64,000 bases of DNA from Opitutia bacterium (GCA_947472765.1 CANJCM010000008.1:1-64000), one strand, 5' to 3'. Positions 43,573 through 52,761 are shown, numbered from the stretch's first letter. Notes: a model not told the origin generated them from the letters alone. Numbers and translations are program-made.

Positions 43573-46500
43573 ATGACCCCAAGCAAGCTGATCCTGTCAT
43601 TGTTACGCACGTTCGCGGCCGCTTTCGCGGCCTTCAGTCCGCTCTCGTCACCGCTCTGGGCCCAAGTCGCTCCCACTCCGACACCAGCCGCGCAGGAGAC
43701 GGCGGTGAAACTCGATCCCTTCAGCGTCAGTGCTGATTCGGATGTCGGCTTCGTCGCGGCTAGCTCTCTCGCCGGCGGCCGCATCGCGACTGCATTGAAG
43801 GACACGCCCGTGGCCTACTCGGTCCTGACGAAAGAGTTTCTCGAGGCGTTCAACGTCAATGACGTCGCGGACGCGGCCTCCTTTTCCCCGAACGTGCAGT
43901 ATCAGGTTGGTGATGGAACTGCCCAGGGATTTGGCGCTGGCGGCGGCGGTGCGATGAACAGCCTGACGGGCGCCGCCACGGAGCAAACGATGCAGATTCG
44001 CGGGCAGAACACCGGAGCGCCGCAGCGGAATTTCTTCCCGATCGGGGCGACGATGGATAATTACAACTTGGACCGAGTCGACGTGGCTCGGGGTCCGAAT
44101 GCCGTGTTGTTTGGCATCGGCAACGGCGGCGGCTCGATCAACGCGAACACCAAGCAGGCACTGGTCGGTCGCAATCTGACGGAAGTGCGGTTGCAGCTTG
44201 GCAGCTGGAGTCGCGTGCGGGCGACAATCGATATCAACAAGGTGGTGACCGACAAGCTGGCGGTGCGCGGCAACTTTATGTATCAGAGCGGCGACACGTG
44301 GCGTGATCACGAGTGGGAGGACCGCAAGGGCGCCGACTTCGCGTTCACCTATCGACTGTCGTCCCGGCTGAGCTTCCGGGGGGAGTTCGAATACCGTACG
44401 ACGCGGCGGCTGCAGGCTTGGACGACGCCGAATGATTATCTGACCGGCTGGGATGGACGGACGTATACCAGCGGGGTGAATGCCGCTTTGACGGCGGGGC
44501 AGATCGCCAAGGCGGGAATTGCGCGGTGGCCGATGCACTTTACCTCGCGCCCGGGCGAGTGGGGCAACGTGGCGATCAACTACGAGAACACCTTCACGAC
44601 CGATGCGCCCAGGTATAACGCCAATGCCAACCTCACCGGCTATCTGAACGACAAGGCCATCCGGACGGTTGGCTTCGGCAATCCCAACCGGTTTGGTAAC
44701 AACCTTTACGCCTTTGACGGAGACTGGTGGAAGTCGAACCCGGACTACCTGGCGTCCGCTTCCCGGGGTTCGCCGTTCTTCCGCGTGCTGGGCCGGCATG
44801 AGAACCGCATGTGGGACGACCCCGGGCATAACGTCCCGTCGGCCACCGAGGTCTCGCGGGTGGCCTCCCTTTTCGGAACCTACACCCTCGGCGATTCCCT
44901 CTTCGTGGAGGCCGCCGCCGACGCCAACCGGTCCCCGCGCATGGGCCGGAATGATGGCCGGCGCGGTCTGCAGGCGATGAGCATCGACATCGATCGCGTC
45001 CTCCCGACGGGCGCGCCGAACCCGAACTTCCTGAAGATGTATTCGGATTCGAGTTACTTCCGGAATTACCGCGAGGAAAACTACCAGAACCTGCGTCTCC
45101 AGATTGCCTACGTGAAGGAGACGCGGCTCGGCAAGTTTCAGGCCGGCGTCATGGGCGGCTGGCAGCGCCAGGAAAATATCTCCCATGCGGACACCCTCAT
45201 GCTGCCGATTACCACCATCGGGGCCGATGCCCGGGCGTGGAACAACAACGGCAACGGCAATAACGACTATTTTTTCGGCTACCACCGCCGGATGTACGTG
45301 GATGATACCATCCCGCAACTCGGCAAGCATCCTCTGACTCCGGTGGTCACCATCAATCCCCTGACGGGAATCCGGGAAGGCATCACGCCGCGCACGACCT
45401 GGGAAACTGCGCGCCCGGATTACAACTCCGAGATCGAGCGCTCGCTGAAATTCGCTCAAGTCGCCACCAATCTCAACTTGTTCAAAAATCGTCTGGTGTT
45501 CATCGCCGCCGGCCGCCGCGACCTCATTAAGCTGGATCAAAAGCTGGGAACCCTGACGGCAGATTATCCTGCCGGATGGATTGGCGACTATTGGATTTGG
45601 CTCCCCAAACCCCCGGCGGATTTCGAGAACTTGCAGTACGCTCCCAAGAATGCCGCGGGCGTCGCCACCGGGCCGAAGCAGGCCGCTGTCACGCGTCCGC
45701 GGGCGACCGTCGCGGGCGTGAGCATCCGGCAGCCACAGTACGCTAATGACCGCTTTCAGGACGACTACAGCTCTCCGAGCACCACCTGGGCGAGGAATAC
45801 CTACACCCTCGGTGCGACGGTCAACGCGACGCGCAACATTGGTTTATTCATCAACCGGAGCACCACCTTCAATCCAACGCTGACCGAGGTTCGGGCTCGC
45901 GATTACGACAACCGTCCGATCGCCCCGACGGTCTCGCTCGGACATGACGCCGGCGTCCGCTACTCGATGCCCAACGGCAAATTGTCGGTGTCAGTGGCGC
46001 GTTTTTGGGGTGAAACGGTGGGAACCACGGCTGGCGGTCAGACCTTCGATGTCAGCCCCAACCAGGGCTATACCGAATATATCAACGCGCCGTCGGTCGG
46101 GAATCTCAACCCGATCGGAGACAACCTGAACAATCTTCGGTTCGCGGGCACTTCCACCCGCGATGTCGAGACCTGGGGCTACGAGTTCGAGGCGACGGCC
46201 AATCTGACCCCGTCGTGGCGACTCACCGCCAACGCGGGCATCACCTATAAGAAAACGTCCCGGGCGTTTACGAATGTTCTCCCGGTGATCGAGGCGACCG
46301 AACCGACGGTCCGCAAGCAGCTGACCGAGGCGGGCATCTTGATCGACGCCAAGAACGTGGCCTCGATCGATCCGGCTCTGAACGACCCGAAGAAGATCAA
46401 TGTCATCGCCGTCCAGGCGGCAGTCGATGCCTGGAACACTCAGCACGACGTCACGATTCCAAGCCTGCGTGCCATCGCGGCGAATGGTGGCAATGTGGTC

Positions 46501-46995
46501 TCGGACACGGGCTGGCGGTCTAATGTGGCCACCGACTACCGCTTCCGCCAAGGCAAGCTCGCCGGTTTGCGCGTGGGAGTGGCGGTGAATTACATCCCGC
46601 CGCAAATCCTCGGCGCGAAGAATACCGAGACGATCCGGGATCCGAACAATCCTAATCTGGCGATCGATGACCCCGCCACGGATGCGGCGAGCTACCTGCG
46701 GTCGCCCTCCTACTTTCAAGCCACGGGGACGCTCTCGTACACGTATCGCCTGAAGTCCATGGAGCGGTTCCGCCCCAAGAGCATTCAGTTCGATCTGGTG
46801 ATCGCCAACCTGGTCAACAATCGGGAGGTCATCTATCCTCGCGGTAGCCCTGGAGGTAGTGCGCAGGGTGCGGCGCCGACCGTGTTTGTGCCCCGCAGTG
46901 GAGATGTCGGCGATCCATCGCGTGTCATGGCCCGGGGATTTACGACGGTCCTCGATCCGCGAAATTTGATGCTGACCGCGAAACTGGCCTTCTAG
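43573..46995 (+). CDS. TonB-dependent receptor
   Basis: This 1140-residue outer-membrane receptor takes up a large substrate with energy from TonB-ExbBD. A signal peptide (RTFAAAFAAFSPLSSPLWA) is followed by a short segment AVKLDPFSVSADSDVGF and LAGGRIATALKDTPVAYSV, the pattern of Opitutaceae receptors, then the plug domain (NVNDVADAASFSPNVQYQVG, DRVDVARGPNAVLFGIGN) and a long 22-strand-type barrel ending in aromatic F (NLMLTAKLAF). No carboxypeptidase-like SusC domain is present and no SusD-like partner is adjacent. The substrate could be a plant-derived oligosaccharide or a metal complex; the sequence does not decide. Confidence 0.9.
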   Translation: MTPSKLILSLLRTFAAAFAAFSPLSSPLWAQVAPTPTPAAQETAVKLDPFSVSADSDVGFVAASSLAGGRIATALKDTPVAYSVLTKEFLEAFNVNDVADAASFSPNVQYQVGDGTAQGFGAGGGGAMNSLTGAATEQTMQIRGQNTGAPQRNFFPIGATMDNYNLDRVDVARGPNAVLFGIGNGGGSINANTKQALVGRNLTEVRLQLGSWSRVRATIDINKVVTDKLAVRGNFMYQSGDTWRDHEWEDRKGADFAFTYRLSSRLSFRGEFEYRTTRRLQAWTTPNDYLTGWDGRTYTSGVNAALTAGQIAKAGIARWPMHFTSRPGEWGNVAINYENTFTTDAPRYNANANLTGYLNDKAIRTVGFGNPNRFGNNLYAFDGDWWKSNPDYLASASRGSPFFRVLGRHENRMWDDPGHNVPSATEVSRVASLFGTYTLGDSLFVEAAADANRSPRMGRNDGRRGLQAMSIDIDRVLPTGAPNPNFLKMYSDSSYFRNYREENYQNLRLQIAYVKETRLGKFQAGVMGGWQRQENISHADTLMLPITTIGADARAWNNNGNGNNDYFFGYHRRMYVDDTIPQLGKHPLTPVVTINPLTGIREGITPRTTWETARPDYNSEIERSLKFAQVATNLNLFKNRLVFIAAGRRDLIKLDQKLGTLTADYPAGWIGDYWIWLPKPPADFENLQYAPKNAAGVATGPKQAAVTRPRATVAGVSIRQPQYANDRFQDDYSSPSTTWARNTYTLGATVNATRNIGLFINRSTTFNPTLTEVRARDYDNRPIAPTVSLGHDAGVRYSMPNGKLSVSVARFWGETVGTTAGGQTFDVSPNQGYTEYINAPSVGNLNPIGDNLNNLRFAGTSTRDVETWGYEFEATANLTPSWRLTANAGITYKKTSRAFTNVLPVIEATEPTVRKQLTEAGILIDAKNVASIDPALNDPKKINVIAVQAAVDAWNTQHDVTIPSLRAIAANGGNVVSDTGWRSNVATDYRFRQGKLAGLRVGVAVNYIPPQILGAKNTETIRDPNNPNLAIDDPATDAASYLRSPSYFQATGTLSYTYRLKSMERFRPKSIQFDLVIANLVNNREVIYPRGSPGGSAQGAAPTVFVPRSGDVGDPSRVMARGFTTVLDPRNLMLTAKLAF

Positions 46996-47004
46996 CGGAT
47001 TACT

Positions 47005-47049
47005 GATCGTCGCCCAGGGCGTGCGGGTTGCATGCCCGGGGCGACGATC
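47005..47049. terminator. 45-bp nested palindrome between convergent genes
   Basis: The outer arms GATCGTCGCCC (47005-47015) and GGGCGACGATC (47039-47049) are perfect. Inside, GGGCGTGC and GCATGCCC also pair (one G-U). It sits nine bases past the TonB receptor stop and ten bases before the end of the isomerase gene, a typical place for a terminator, but there is no T-run. Confidence 0.5.
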
Positions 47050-47059
47050 GGGTCTGCGC

Positions 47060-47989
47060 TCAGCTGGTGAACGCTGCCCGCATTTCCTGGAGGACGCGCG
47101 GGACGGCGATCATCGGGTCTTCGGCGGATTCGTATTTGAGGGCGATCCAGCCTTGGTAGCCGCCTTCGCGAAGGAGCCTGGCGATGCGCTTGAAGTCCGC
47201 GGGGTTCTTCTTGCCCTTACCCGCGTAGATTTCGGTCTGGAGCTGCACATTCAGCGCATACGGCGCGCACTCCGCGATGTCGCGGTACGGGTCGTCCGAG
47301 TGCAGGCTCGGGTCGAGGTTGATACCGACCCACGGGCTGTTCACGGCCTTGATCAGCGGCACCATTGCCGCGGCGTGGTCGAGCGAGTCGTGATTCTCGA
47401 TGCCGAGGAAGATGCCGCGCTTGCCGGCATAATCTCCACATTCCTCGAGCGCCTCGATCACGAGCTTCCGGGCATCCGGGTAGGGCGGCGTGGCGGCCAG
47501 TTCTCCCGCGAAGATCCGCACATGCGGCGCACCGAGCACGACGGCGCGATCGACCCATTGCTTGACGGCGGCGATCTCACCGTCGCGCTTGGCGCCCTTG
47601 GGCTGGGCGACGTTGTTGCCGATCGCGGTGCCGCTGATCGAAACGCCGCGCAGGAAGCAATGCCGGCGCAGCTTCACGAGCGTGGCGTCGGTATTGTCCG
47701 GGAAGAAGTAGCTGGTGAGCTCCGCGCCCTCGAACCCTTGCTTCGCGCAGTAGTCGACGAAGCTGAAGATATCGAGTGCCTTGGCCGGATTGGCCTTCGG
47801 GTTCGGCCGCCCACGGTTGGTCGGGAAGTAACCCGCGAATGACATGGCAGCGAGGCCGAGCTTGAAGCGCGGCGCTCCGCTGCGCTCGAACGGCGTGGAC
47901 TTGGCGAAGCCGGCGAACGGCGTCAGCGCGGCGGTCGTGGCGGCCAGTTTGAGAAAATCGCGACGGGTGGAGTGGGTGGGGTGGTTCAT
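47060..47989 (-). CDS. Tat-exported sugar phosphate isomerase/epimerase-fold protein
   Basis: This 309-residue protein of the AP-endonuclease-2/xylose-isomerase-like TIM-barrel family has a Tat signal (TRRDFLKLAATTAALTPFAGF), so it is exported folded. The barrel has NTDATLVKLRRHCFLRGVS, LGIENHDSLDHAAAMVPLIK and WVGINLDPSLHSDDPYRD, with acidic and histidine residues in the positions used for metal by the family. The substrate is unknown; many such exported members lie in sugar-use loci. The ATG at 47989 is chosen over the open-frame start at 48262. It is convergent with the TonB receptor. Confidence 0.85.
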   Translation of the reverse strand: MNHPTHSTRRDFLKLAATTAALTPFAGFAKSTPFERSGAPRFKLGLAAMSFAGYFPTNRGRPNPKANPAKALDIFSFVDYCAKQGFEGAELTSYFFPDNTDATLVKLRRHCFLRGVSISGTAIGNNVAQPKGAKRDGEIAAVKQWVDRAVVLGAPHVRIFAGELAATPPYPDARKLVIEALEECGDYAGKRGIFLGIENHDSLDHAAAMVPLIKAVNSPWVGINLDPSLHSDDPYRDIAECAPYALNVQLQTEIYAGKGKKNPADFKRIARLLREGGYQGWIALKYESAEDPMIAVPRVLQEMRAAFTS

Positions 47990-48054
47990 GGGGGGAGGCA
48001 AAGGGCGTGGATAAGTTATGAGGTTTACCGATTGGCTCGATACCAAGCTTTCAT

Positions 48055-48113
48055 CCCTGTGCTCACGCACAGGGCCACACTGAATTAGCGTGGCCCGCTG
48101 CGTGAGCAGCGGG
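48055..48113. repeat. Hairpin pair related to the 125-bp palindrome family
   Basis: CCCTGTGC/GCACAGGG with a TCAC loop (48055-48074) and CCCGCTGC/GCAGCGGG with a GTGA loop (48094-48113). Both hairpin classes occur in the elements at 10851 and 18091, but here the order of the loops is swapped and the outer arms are absent. Confidence 0.7.
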
Positions 48114-48149
48114 AGGTTTGGCCGCGGCGAGTGTTCGTCTTCGCCGGCT

Positions 48150-48722
48150 TTAATTGAGGTCCTTGTCCTTCCAGTACTTCGTGCCCTGCAGCGTGGCCTG
48201 GAGCGCGAGTCCGTTCTTCGTGATTTGATAAACCTCCACGCCGGGAATGACGGAGCCGGCACCCGAGGCAGCCTTGCCCTTGTCGTCCGACTTCGCGGCG
48301 ATGTCGGCCTGGCCGCTGAAGTCCCAGCCCTTCGCGATGAAGTCCTCGAGGCGATCCTTGTCGGTGAAGATGAATACCACGCGAAAATCCTTCACGCCCA
48401 GTCCGATGCCCACTCCCGCCGAGCCCATCTTCATAAAGGTCTCGGTGTCGCGGATGAGTCCGTTCTGGACGACGACGCCCGAGCCGCCGGCGAAGCTGGC
48501 GAGGAAGACATTGATGCCGACGTTGGAGAACACGGCGTAGCCGGCGGCGCGCTTGATCTTCGACTTCACCTCCGGGTGCTCCTTCTGCAGCTCGGCGAGC
48601 ACGGTGTCGCGCATTTCGCGGACTTTCTTGCGTTCCGTTTCGGTGTCCGACTTCCCGAATCCCGGGGTGACGAGACCGAAGAGCAGGCTGAGACCGAGGC
48701 ACAAAACGAAACGGTGACGCAT
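48150..48722 (-). CDS. SYLF/YSC84 domain lipid-binding protein
   Basis: This 190-residue exported protein has a signal peptide (VLCLGLSLLFGLVTPGFG). The SYLF (YSC84) domain fills the rest: IKRAAGYAVFSNVGINVFLA, GSGVVVQNGLIRDTETFMKM and GSAGVGIGLGVKDFRVVFIF, then GVEVYQITKNGLALQ. The eukaryotic domain binds phosphoinositides and membranes; the bacterial proteins are exported and little is known of them. It stands alone between two repeats. Confidence 0.88.
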   Translation of the reverse strand: MRHRFVLCLGLSLLFGLVTPGFGKSDTETERKKVREMRDTVLAELQKEHPEVKSKIKRAAGYAVFSNVGINVFLASFAGGSGVVVQNGLIRDTETFMKMGSAGVGIGLGVKDFRVVFIFTDKDRLEDFIAKGWDFSGQADIAAKSDDKGKAASGAGSVIPGVEVYQITKNGLALQATLQGTKYWKDKDLN

Positions 48723-48835
48723 GGGACGAACGGGGTATGAGGACCCTAGCGGGGCAAGGCAGAATTAAGAAGGATGAAGTAAGAATCCAGTGTCTCGTCC
48801 GCGAACGGTCGTGGCCGAAAAGGCTCCCGATTGTT

Positions 48836-48936
48836 GTTCTGAGCGGAGCGAAGAATCCATCCGCTCGAGGGAGGCTCCTGCGTGGATGACCAAGCCTGTC
48901 GCTGCGCTCGGTAACTTCGCTGCGCTCAGAATGACA
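48836..48936. repeat. TTCTGAGCG-AGCGAAGAATC inverted element, copy A
   Basis: The left end GTTCTGAGCGGAGCGAAGAA and right end CTTCGCTGCGCTCAGAATGA are inverted copies. Inside is CAAGCCTGTCGCTGCGCTCG. The family recurs at 49995-50021 (half) and 52675-52761. A purine-rich tract lies upstream at 48766-48786. No gene is supported in 48723-49033. Confidence 0.75.
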
Positions 48937-49033
48937 GACGATCAACGGTGGCTTGTGAATGAGAGGAGGGGACGTGGCGGGCGACCGGCATTCGCGCTTT
49001 CTTTGGACGGGCGGTGCGATTTGACTGCCGGGC

Positions 49034-49945
49034 ATGAACGACTCCACCCGCTCGTTATCGCGGCGCGAATTTGCTCGCTGGGCCGGAATGCTGCCGGCGG
49101 TCCTGGCTGGGCCTGCGCTGGTGGGAACGTCGACGAGTCATGCGGCGATTCCGGTCGCGCGGAGCAAATATCCCATCGGGATCGAACTCTACGGCGTCCG
49201 CGGGGAACTCGCGAAGGATCTGCCGGGCACGCTCCGGCGCGTCGCGGAAATCGGTTACGAGGTGGTGGAGTTCTATGCGCCGTATTTTGCGTGGAGCCTC
49301 CCGTATGCGAAGGAGGTCCGCGCGCGGCTCGACGACCTCGGGCTGCGGTGCCTGTCGACGCACAATCACTTTCCCTCGTTCACGCCGGGAGAGACGATGG
49401 CGAAGGCCATCGAGCTGAATCAAATTCTCGGGACGCGGTGCCTGGTGCTGTCGTCGGCTCCGGCCGGCACGACCGGCGCCGAAGGCTGGAAGCGGCTTTG
49501 CGGGCAACTCAGTGCGGTGGTGCCGGAATTGAAGGCCCACGGACTCACGGCCGGCTTTCATAATCACAAATCCGAGTGGGCGAAGTTCGGCAGCGAACGG
49601 CTGATGGACATCATCGCATCGCAGACGCCGCCGGAGTTTGTGCTGCAGCTCGACGTCGGGACGTGTCTCGAGGCGGGCGAGGATCCGGTCGCGTGGATTC
49701 GGGCGCACCCCGGCCGGACTCGGAGCATCCATCTCAAGGATTGGGCGCCCGGCCACGAGTCCGACGAGAAGGGCTATCGCGTGATGTTTGCCGAGGGCGT
49801 CGCGCCCTGGAGGGAAATCTTCGCGGCCGCCGAGTCGGTCGGCGGCGTGGAGTTCTACTTGATGGAACAGGAAGGCAGCCGGTACTCGGAATATGAAACC
49901 GCCGAGCGGTGCCTCGCGACGTGGAGGCAGTTAAGGGCGAATTAA
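49034..49945 (+). CDS. Tat-exported sugar phosphate isomerase/epimerase-fold protein, second
   Basis: This 303-residue TIM-barrel protein of the same broad family as the one at 47060 has a Tat signal (SLSRREFARWAGMLPAVLAG). Family blocks are KYPIGIELYGVRGELAKD, LSTHNHFPSFTPGETMAKAI, AGFHNHKSEWAKFG, and VLQLDVGTCLEAGEDPVAW followed by RSIHLKDW, with the expected acidic and histidine metal ligands. It is not similar enough to the first to call a recent duplicate. The substrate is unknown. It stands alone between repeats. Confidence 0.88.
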   Translation: MNDSTRSLSRREFARWAGMLPAVLAGPALVGTSTSHAAIPVARSKYPIGIELYGVRGELAKDLPGTLRRVAEIGYEVVEFYAPYFAWSLPYAKEVRARLDDLGLRCLSTHNHFPSFTPGETMAKAIELNQILGTRCLVLSSAPAGTTGAEGWKRLCGQLSAVVPELKAHGLTAGFHNHKSEWAKFGSERLMDIIASQTPPEFVLQLDVGTCLEAGEDPVAWIRAHPGRTRSIHLKDWAPGHESDEKGYRVMFAEGVAPWREIFAAAESVGGVEFYLMEQEGSRYSEYETAERCLATWRQLRAN

Positions 49946-49994
49946 GAAGGATGAAGGAAGAAGGAAGAAGCCGCGCATCGCGCATTGGTTTCGT

Positions 49995-50021
49995 GGATTC
50001 TTCGCTGTGCTGAGAATGACA
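49995..50021. repeat. TTCTGAGCG-type element, half copy
   Basis: GGATTCTTCGCTGTGCTGAG followed by AATGACA matches the right end of the elements at 48836 and 52675. A GAAGGAAGAAGG-type purine tract precedes it at 49947-49970. Confidence 0.6.
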
Positions 50022-50145
50022 GTGGGGGCTTTCCGTTTTTTTCCGACCTCCATTTCCCCCGCGACCCGTGCGCGAACTGAATTTAACTCAGGGCGACTTC
50101 CACACGCAGTTTCTAAATTCTTCCTTCTTAGATCTTACGTTCAGA

Positions 50146-50172
50146 GGCCCGGCGGCGAGCGCCGGCCCTACG
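50146..50172. repeat. GGCCCGGCGGCGAGCGCC hairpin
   Basis: A near-perfect hairpin with arms GGCCCGGCG and CGCCGGCCC followed by CTAC. Identical sequence occurs at 236-262, and in inverted form at 58517-58541 inside the composite repeats. Confidence 0.65.
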
Positions 50173-50186
50173 AATCGGAGAAGGCG

Positions 50187-50954
50187 TCAAATCTTTCCGG
50201 TCGTGCGGAGCTCCTGGTGGAGTTGTTCATGGTAGGCCTGCTTGGCGACGACGTCGTCCTGGCAGCTGGCGGCGTAATAAACGAGGCCGAGCGCGCGGCG
50301 GGTCCGATTCGCCGAGGTGTTGCCCTCGGCCCAGTGGATCGTGAGCGAGTGGTGACAGAGCAGATCGCCGGCGACGGCGGGGCACGCGACGCCATGGGCG
50401 AGGTCGTCGGGCTGGGGGAAGTCGAGCATGCCCTGCGAGAAACCGAGGACACCGGAGCGGCCGTGCGCGCGCAGGCCGTGGCGGTGTGAACCCTGCACGT
50501 AGCGGACGCAGCCGTTTTCCCGGTCGACGTCCTCGAGGGCGAGCCAGAGCGTGATGGCGTGGTTGGGCAGGAGCTTGAAGTAATAGCCGTCCTGGTGCGC
50601 CGGCGTGGGCTTTCCGACCCTCGCGGGCTTGTTGAAGTACTCGACGCCCTGCGGCACGACCGGTTCGCCGAGCAGCACCTCGGCCAGCCGGGCGGCGCGA
50701 CCCTGGAGAAACTCCGCAAAGTAGGGTTCGTGACGATGCATGTGCTGCATCTGCTTGATCGTGGTGCGATCGGTTTTGTCCTCGTAGAATACGTCGGTGT
50801 CGGGCAACTGCGGCGCGATTTCCCGGAGGTAGCGGTCCACGGTCGAGGTCAGCCGGGCGAGGTCCGCGCCCGTGACGAAATTCGGCACGAACACGTAGCC
50901 GTTGAGTTGGAAGCTGTGGGCGAGGTCGGTGGTTTGCTTTTCCCAGTGGCGCAT
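50187..50954 (-). CDS. Phytanoyl-CoA dioxygenase family protein
   Basis: This 255-residue cytoplasmic Fe(II)/2-oxoglutarate-dependent oxygenase of the PhyH family has iron ligands H120 and D122 in PTPAHQDGYY and the distal H207 in LTIHWAEGN, with a downstream RTRRALGL segment for 2-oxoglutarate. There is no signal peptide. The substrate may be a small secondary metabolite, since bacterial PhyH proteins act on many compounds. The ATG at 50954 starts the family alignment; the frame is open to 52334 only because it is antisense to other genes. Repeats flank both sides. Confidence 0.85.
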   Translation of the reverse strand: MRHWEKQTTDLAHSFQLNGYVFVPNFVTGADLARLTSTVDRYLREIAPQLPDTDVFYEDKTDRTTIKQMQHMHRHEPYFAEFLQGRAARLAEVLLGEPVVPQGVEYFNKPARVGKPTPAHQDGYYFKLLPNHAITLWLALEDVDRENGCVRYVQGSHRHGLRAHGRSGVLGFSQGMLDFPQPDDLAHGVACPAVAGDLLCHHSLTIHWAEGNTSANRTRRALGLVYYAASCQDDVVAKQAYHEQLHQELRTTGKI

Positions 50955-51136
50955 GGAGGAGGGGGACGGGAGCGACGAGGCGGGGCGAACTCTGGGATGC
51001 CGGGAACGGCGTGACGGATCAACCTTCAGCTGATTGGCAACACGGCGGACACGTGGCGGAGGCGGCGTTGTCCGAGTAGCGCTGGGTCTCCGACCGGCGA
51101 AGTGCGGAATGTCCTCCGTGATGCCTTGCCCGGGCC

Positions 51137-51365
51137 GACACACCCCGGCGCGGGGCGCCACTCGTCTCGAGACGGAACGAGGCAGTGGAATGAAATCGGC
51201 GGGTGTGGGCACCCGCCCACCATGGTAGGCGGACCGTTCAGACTTCCGTTGGCGCTCCTCTCCAAGAGCAATCCATGGAGGGACGGTGCCCCCACCGTCC
51301 AGGGCTGCATTTCGGAAGGCCCCCGCTTGAGAGGGGTGCCCGGAGGGCGGGGCGGGTGCTTTGCG
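51137..51365. repeat. Composite palindromic repeat, copy (51 kb)
   Basis: The core 51203-51302 is nearly the same as the core at 49-152. It has a GGCGGGTG/CACCCGCC hairpin, CATGGTAGGCGGACCGTTCA, a CTCCTCTCCAAGAGCA block, and a GGACGGTG/CACCGTCC hairpin. Its flanks read CGGAACGAGGCAGTGGAATG and GAGAGGGGTGCCCGGAGG. The 600-bp gap 50955-51554 holds no supported gene beyond this. Confidence 0.75.
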
Positions 51366-51554
51366 CAGGGCGGCACGATTGCCGGCGTACCTTTCTCCCA
51401 CGGGAGATCGGCGCAGTTTCAAACCGGGCTCCATCCCGGCGTCACTCGGGCGGCGCACTCTGGCATGCGGCCAGCTTCGGAGCGAAAGGCCTCCGTCAGG
51501 CTTGTCCGGGCGGCAGCTTGATCCTTCACTTCGACTCCTTCGTTTCCCCTCCCC

Positions 51555-52499
51555 ATGCAACTCCCCGCCTCCTCCTCGCCGTTTTCCTCTCTTTCCCGTC
51601 GCGACTTCATCCGCGCCTCGGCCCTCGCGGCTGGTTCGATGGTGCTCGCTCGCAACCTGCCCGCGGCTTCGGCGGCGGCTGAACCGATCATCGATGTGCA
51701 CGGCCACCTGAGCTACTCGGGTCGCACCGACCCGGCGTTCCTCGCGCACCAGAAGGCTTTGGGCGCGACGCTCACGATTCTGCTGCCCTCCGGCGTACGC
51801 AGCGCGAATCATCCCGGCGGTTCCGGCGAGAACGAACCCGCGCGGCAGTTTGCGTTGGCCCGCCCCGGAGAGTTCCTGTTTTTCTCCAACGAAGTCACGG
51901 ATCACCCGGAGGCCACGAAGGTGATCGAGAAGCACTTGAAGCTGGGTGCCATCGGCATCGGCGAACAGAAGTTCAAGGTCGACTGCGACTCGCCCGGCAG
52001 CATCCGCGTGGCGGAGCTGGCGCGGGAATACAACGTGCCGGTCATTCTTCATTTCGAGCACGACCTCTACAACCGGCACATCGAGCGGTTCGGCAAGGTG
52101 CTGGAAAAATTTCCCACGGTTAACTTCATCGGTCACGCGGTCGCCTGGTGGGGTAACATCGACAAGAATCACGATCAGAAAAATTCGTATCCGACCGGTC
52201 CGATCACGCCCGGCGGAATCACGGACCGTTACCTCACCGACTACCCAAACTGCTATGCGGACGTGTCGGCGCGCTCCGGTTACGGCGCCATTGTCCGCGA
52301 CGAAGCCTTCTTCAAGGACTTCCTTATTCGCCATCAGAACAAGCTCGTTTACGGCAGCGACTGCGCGGAGACGACCGGAGTGGCTCCGTCGTGCTTCGCC
52401 GCGAACACGATTGCCGCCATCCGCCGGCTGGCGCCGAGCAAGGAAGTCGAACGGAAGATTCTCTACGGAAACGCGAAGAAGCTGCTGAAGATCGCGTAA
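51555..52499 (+). CDS. Tat-exported amidohydrolase family protein
   Basis: This 314-residue exported enzyme of the metal-dependent amidohydrolase-2 superfamily has a Tat signal (LSRRDFIRASALAAGSMVLA). The first metal motif is IIDVHGH near residue 46, the later VILHFEHDLY and NFIGHAVAWWGN carry histidines, and LVYGSDCAE carries the C-terminal aspartate. Typical reactions are hydrolysis or decarboxylation of aromatic or lactone substrates; the true one is unknown. It has its own start after a long repeat region. Confidence 0.88.
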   Translation: MQLPASSSPFSSLSRRDFIRASALAAGSMVLARNLPAASAAAEPIIDVHGHLSYSGRTDPAFLAHQKALGATLTILLPSGVRSANHPGGSGENEPARQFALARPGEFLFFSNEVTDHPEATKVIEKHLKLGAIGIGEQKFKVDCDSPGSIRVAELAREYNVPVILHFEHDLYNRHIERFGKVLEKFPTVNFIGHAVAWWGNIDKNHDQKNSYPTGPITPGGITDRYLTDYPNCYADVSARSGYGAIVRDEAFFKDFLIRHQNKLVYGSDCAETTGVAPSCFAANTIAAIRRLAPSKEVERKILYGNAKKLLKIA

Positions 52500-52674
52500 G
52501 GCAGACCAGCGTCGTTCAAATTGGCCGGGCGGAGATGACCTGGCGGGCGCGCACGAGGCGCGCCCCTGCGAATGGGCGTCCTGCGTCCTCCCTTAACCTC
52601 TGCGACCTCTGCGTTCCAAATCCGGTCATCGCCAAGCTCAAGCGCCACTTGCTCCCGAGACGGGGTGAATACTC

Positions 52675-52761
52675 TGTCATCCTGAGCGCAGCGACAGGCT
52701 TGGTCATCCACGCGGAAGCCTCCCTCAAGAGCATGGATTCTTCGCTGCGCTCAGAATGACA
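52675..52761. repeat. TTCTGAGCG-AGCGAAGAATC inverted element, copy B
   Basis: The left end TGTCATCCTGAGCGCAGCGA and the right end CTTCGCTGCGCTCAGAATGA are inverted copies. The interior carries GGTCATCCACGCGGAAGCCT, which matches the interior of copy A in inverted form. The 335-bp gap 52500-52834 has no gene; it also contains the GGGCGCGC hairpin at 52545-52565. Confidence 0.75.

Noticed and set aside
50955..52334. Upstream part of the phytanoyl-CoA dioxygenase frame
   Set aside because: It is antisense to the amidohydrolase and the repeat, and has no family similarity; the start at 50954 fits the family.
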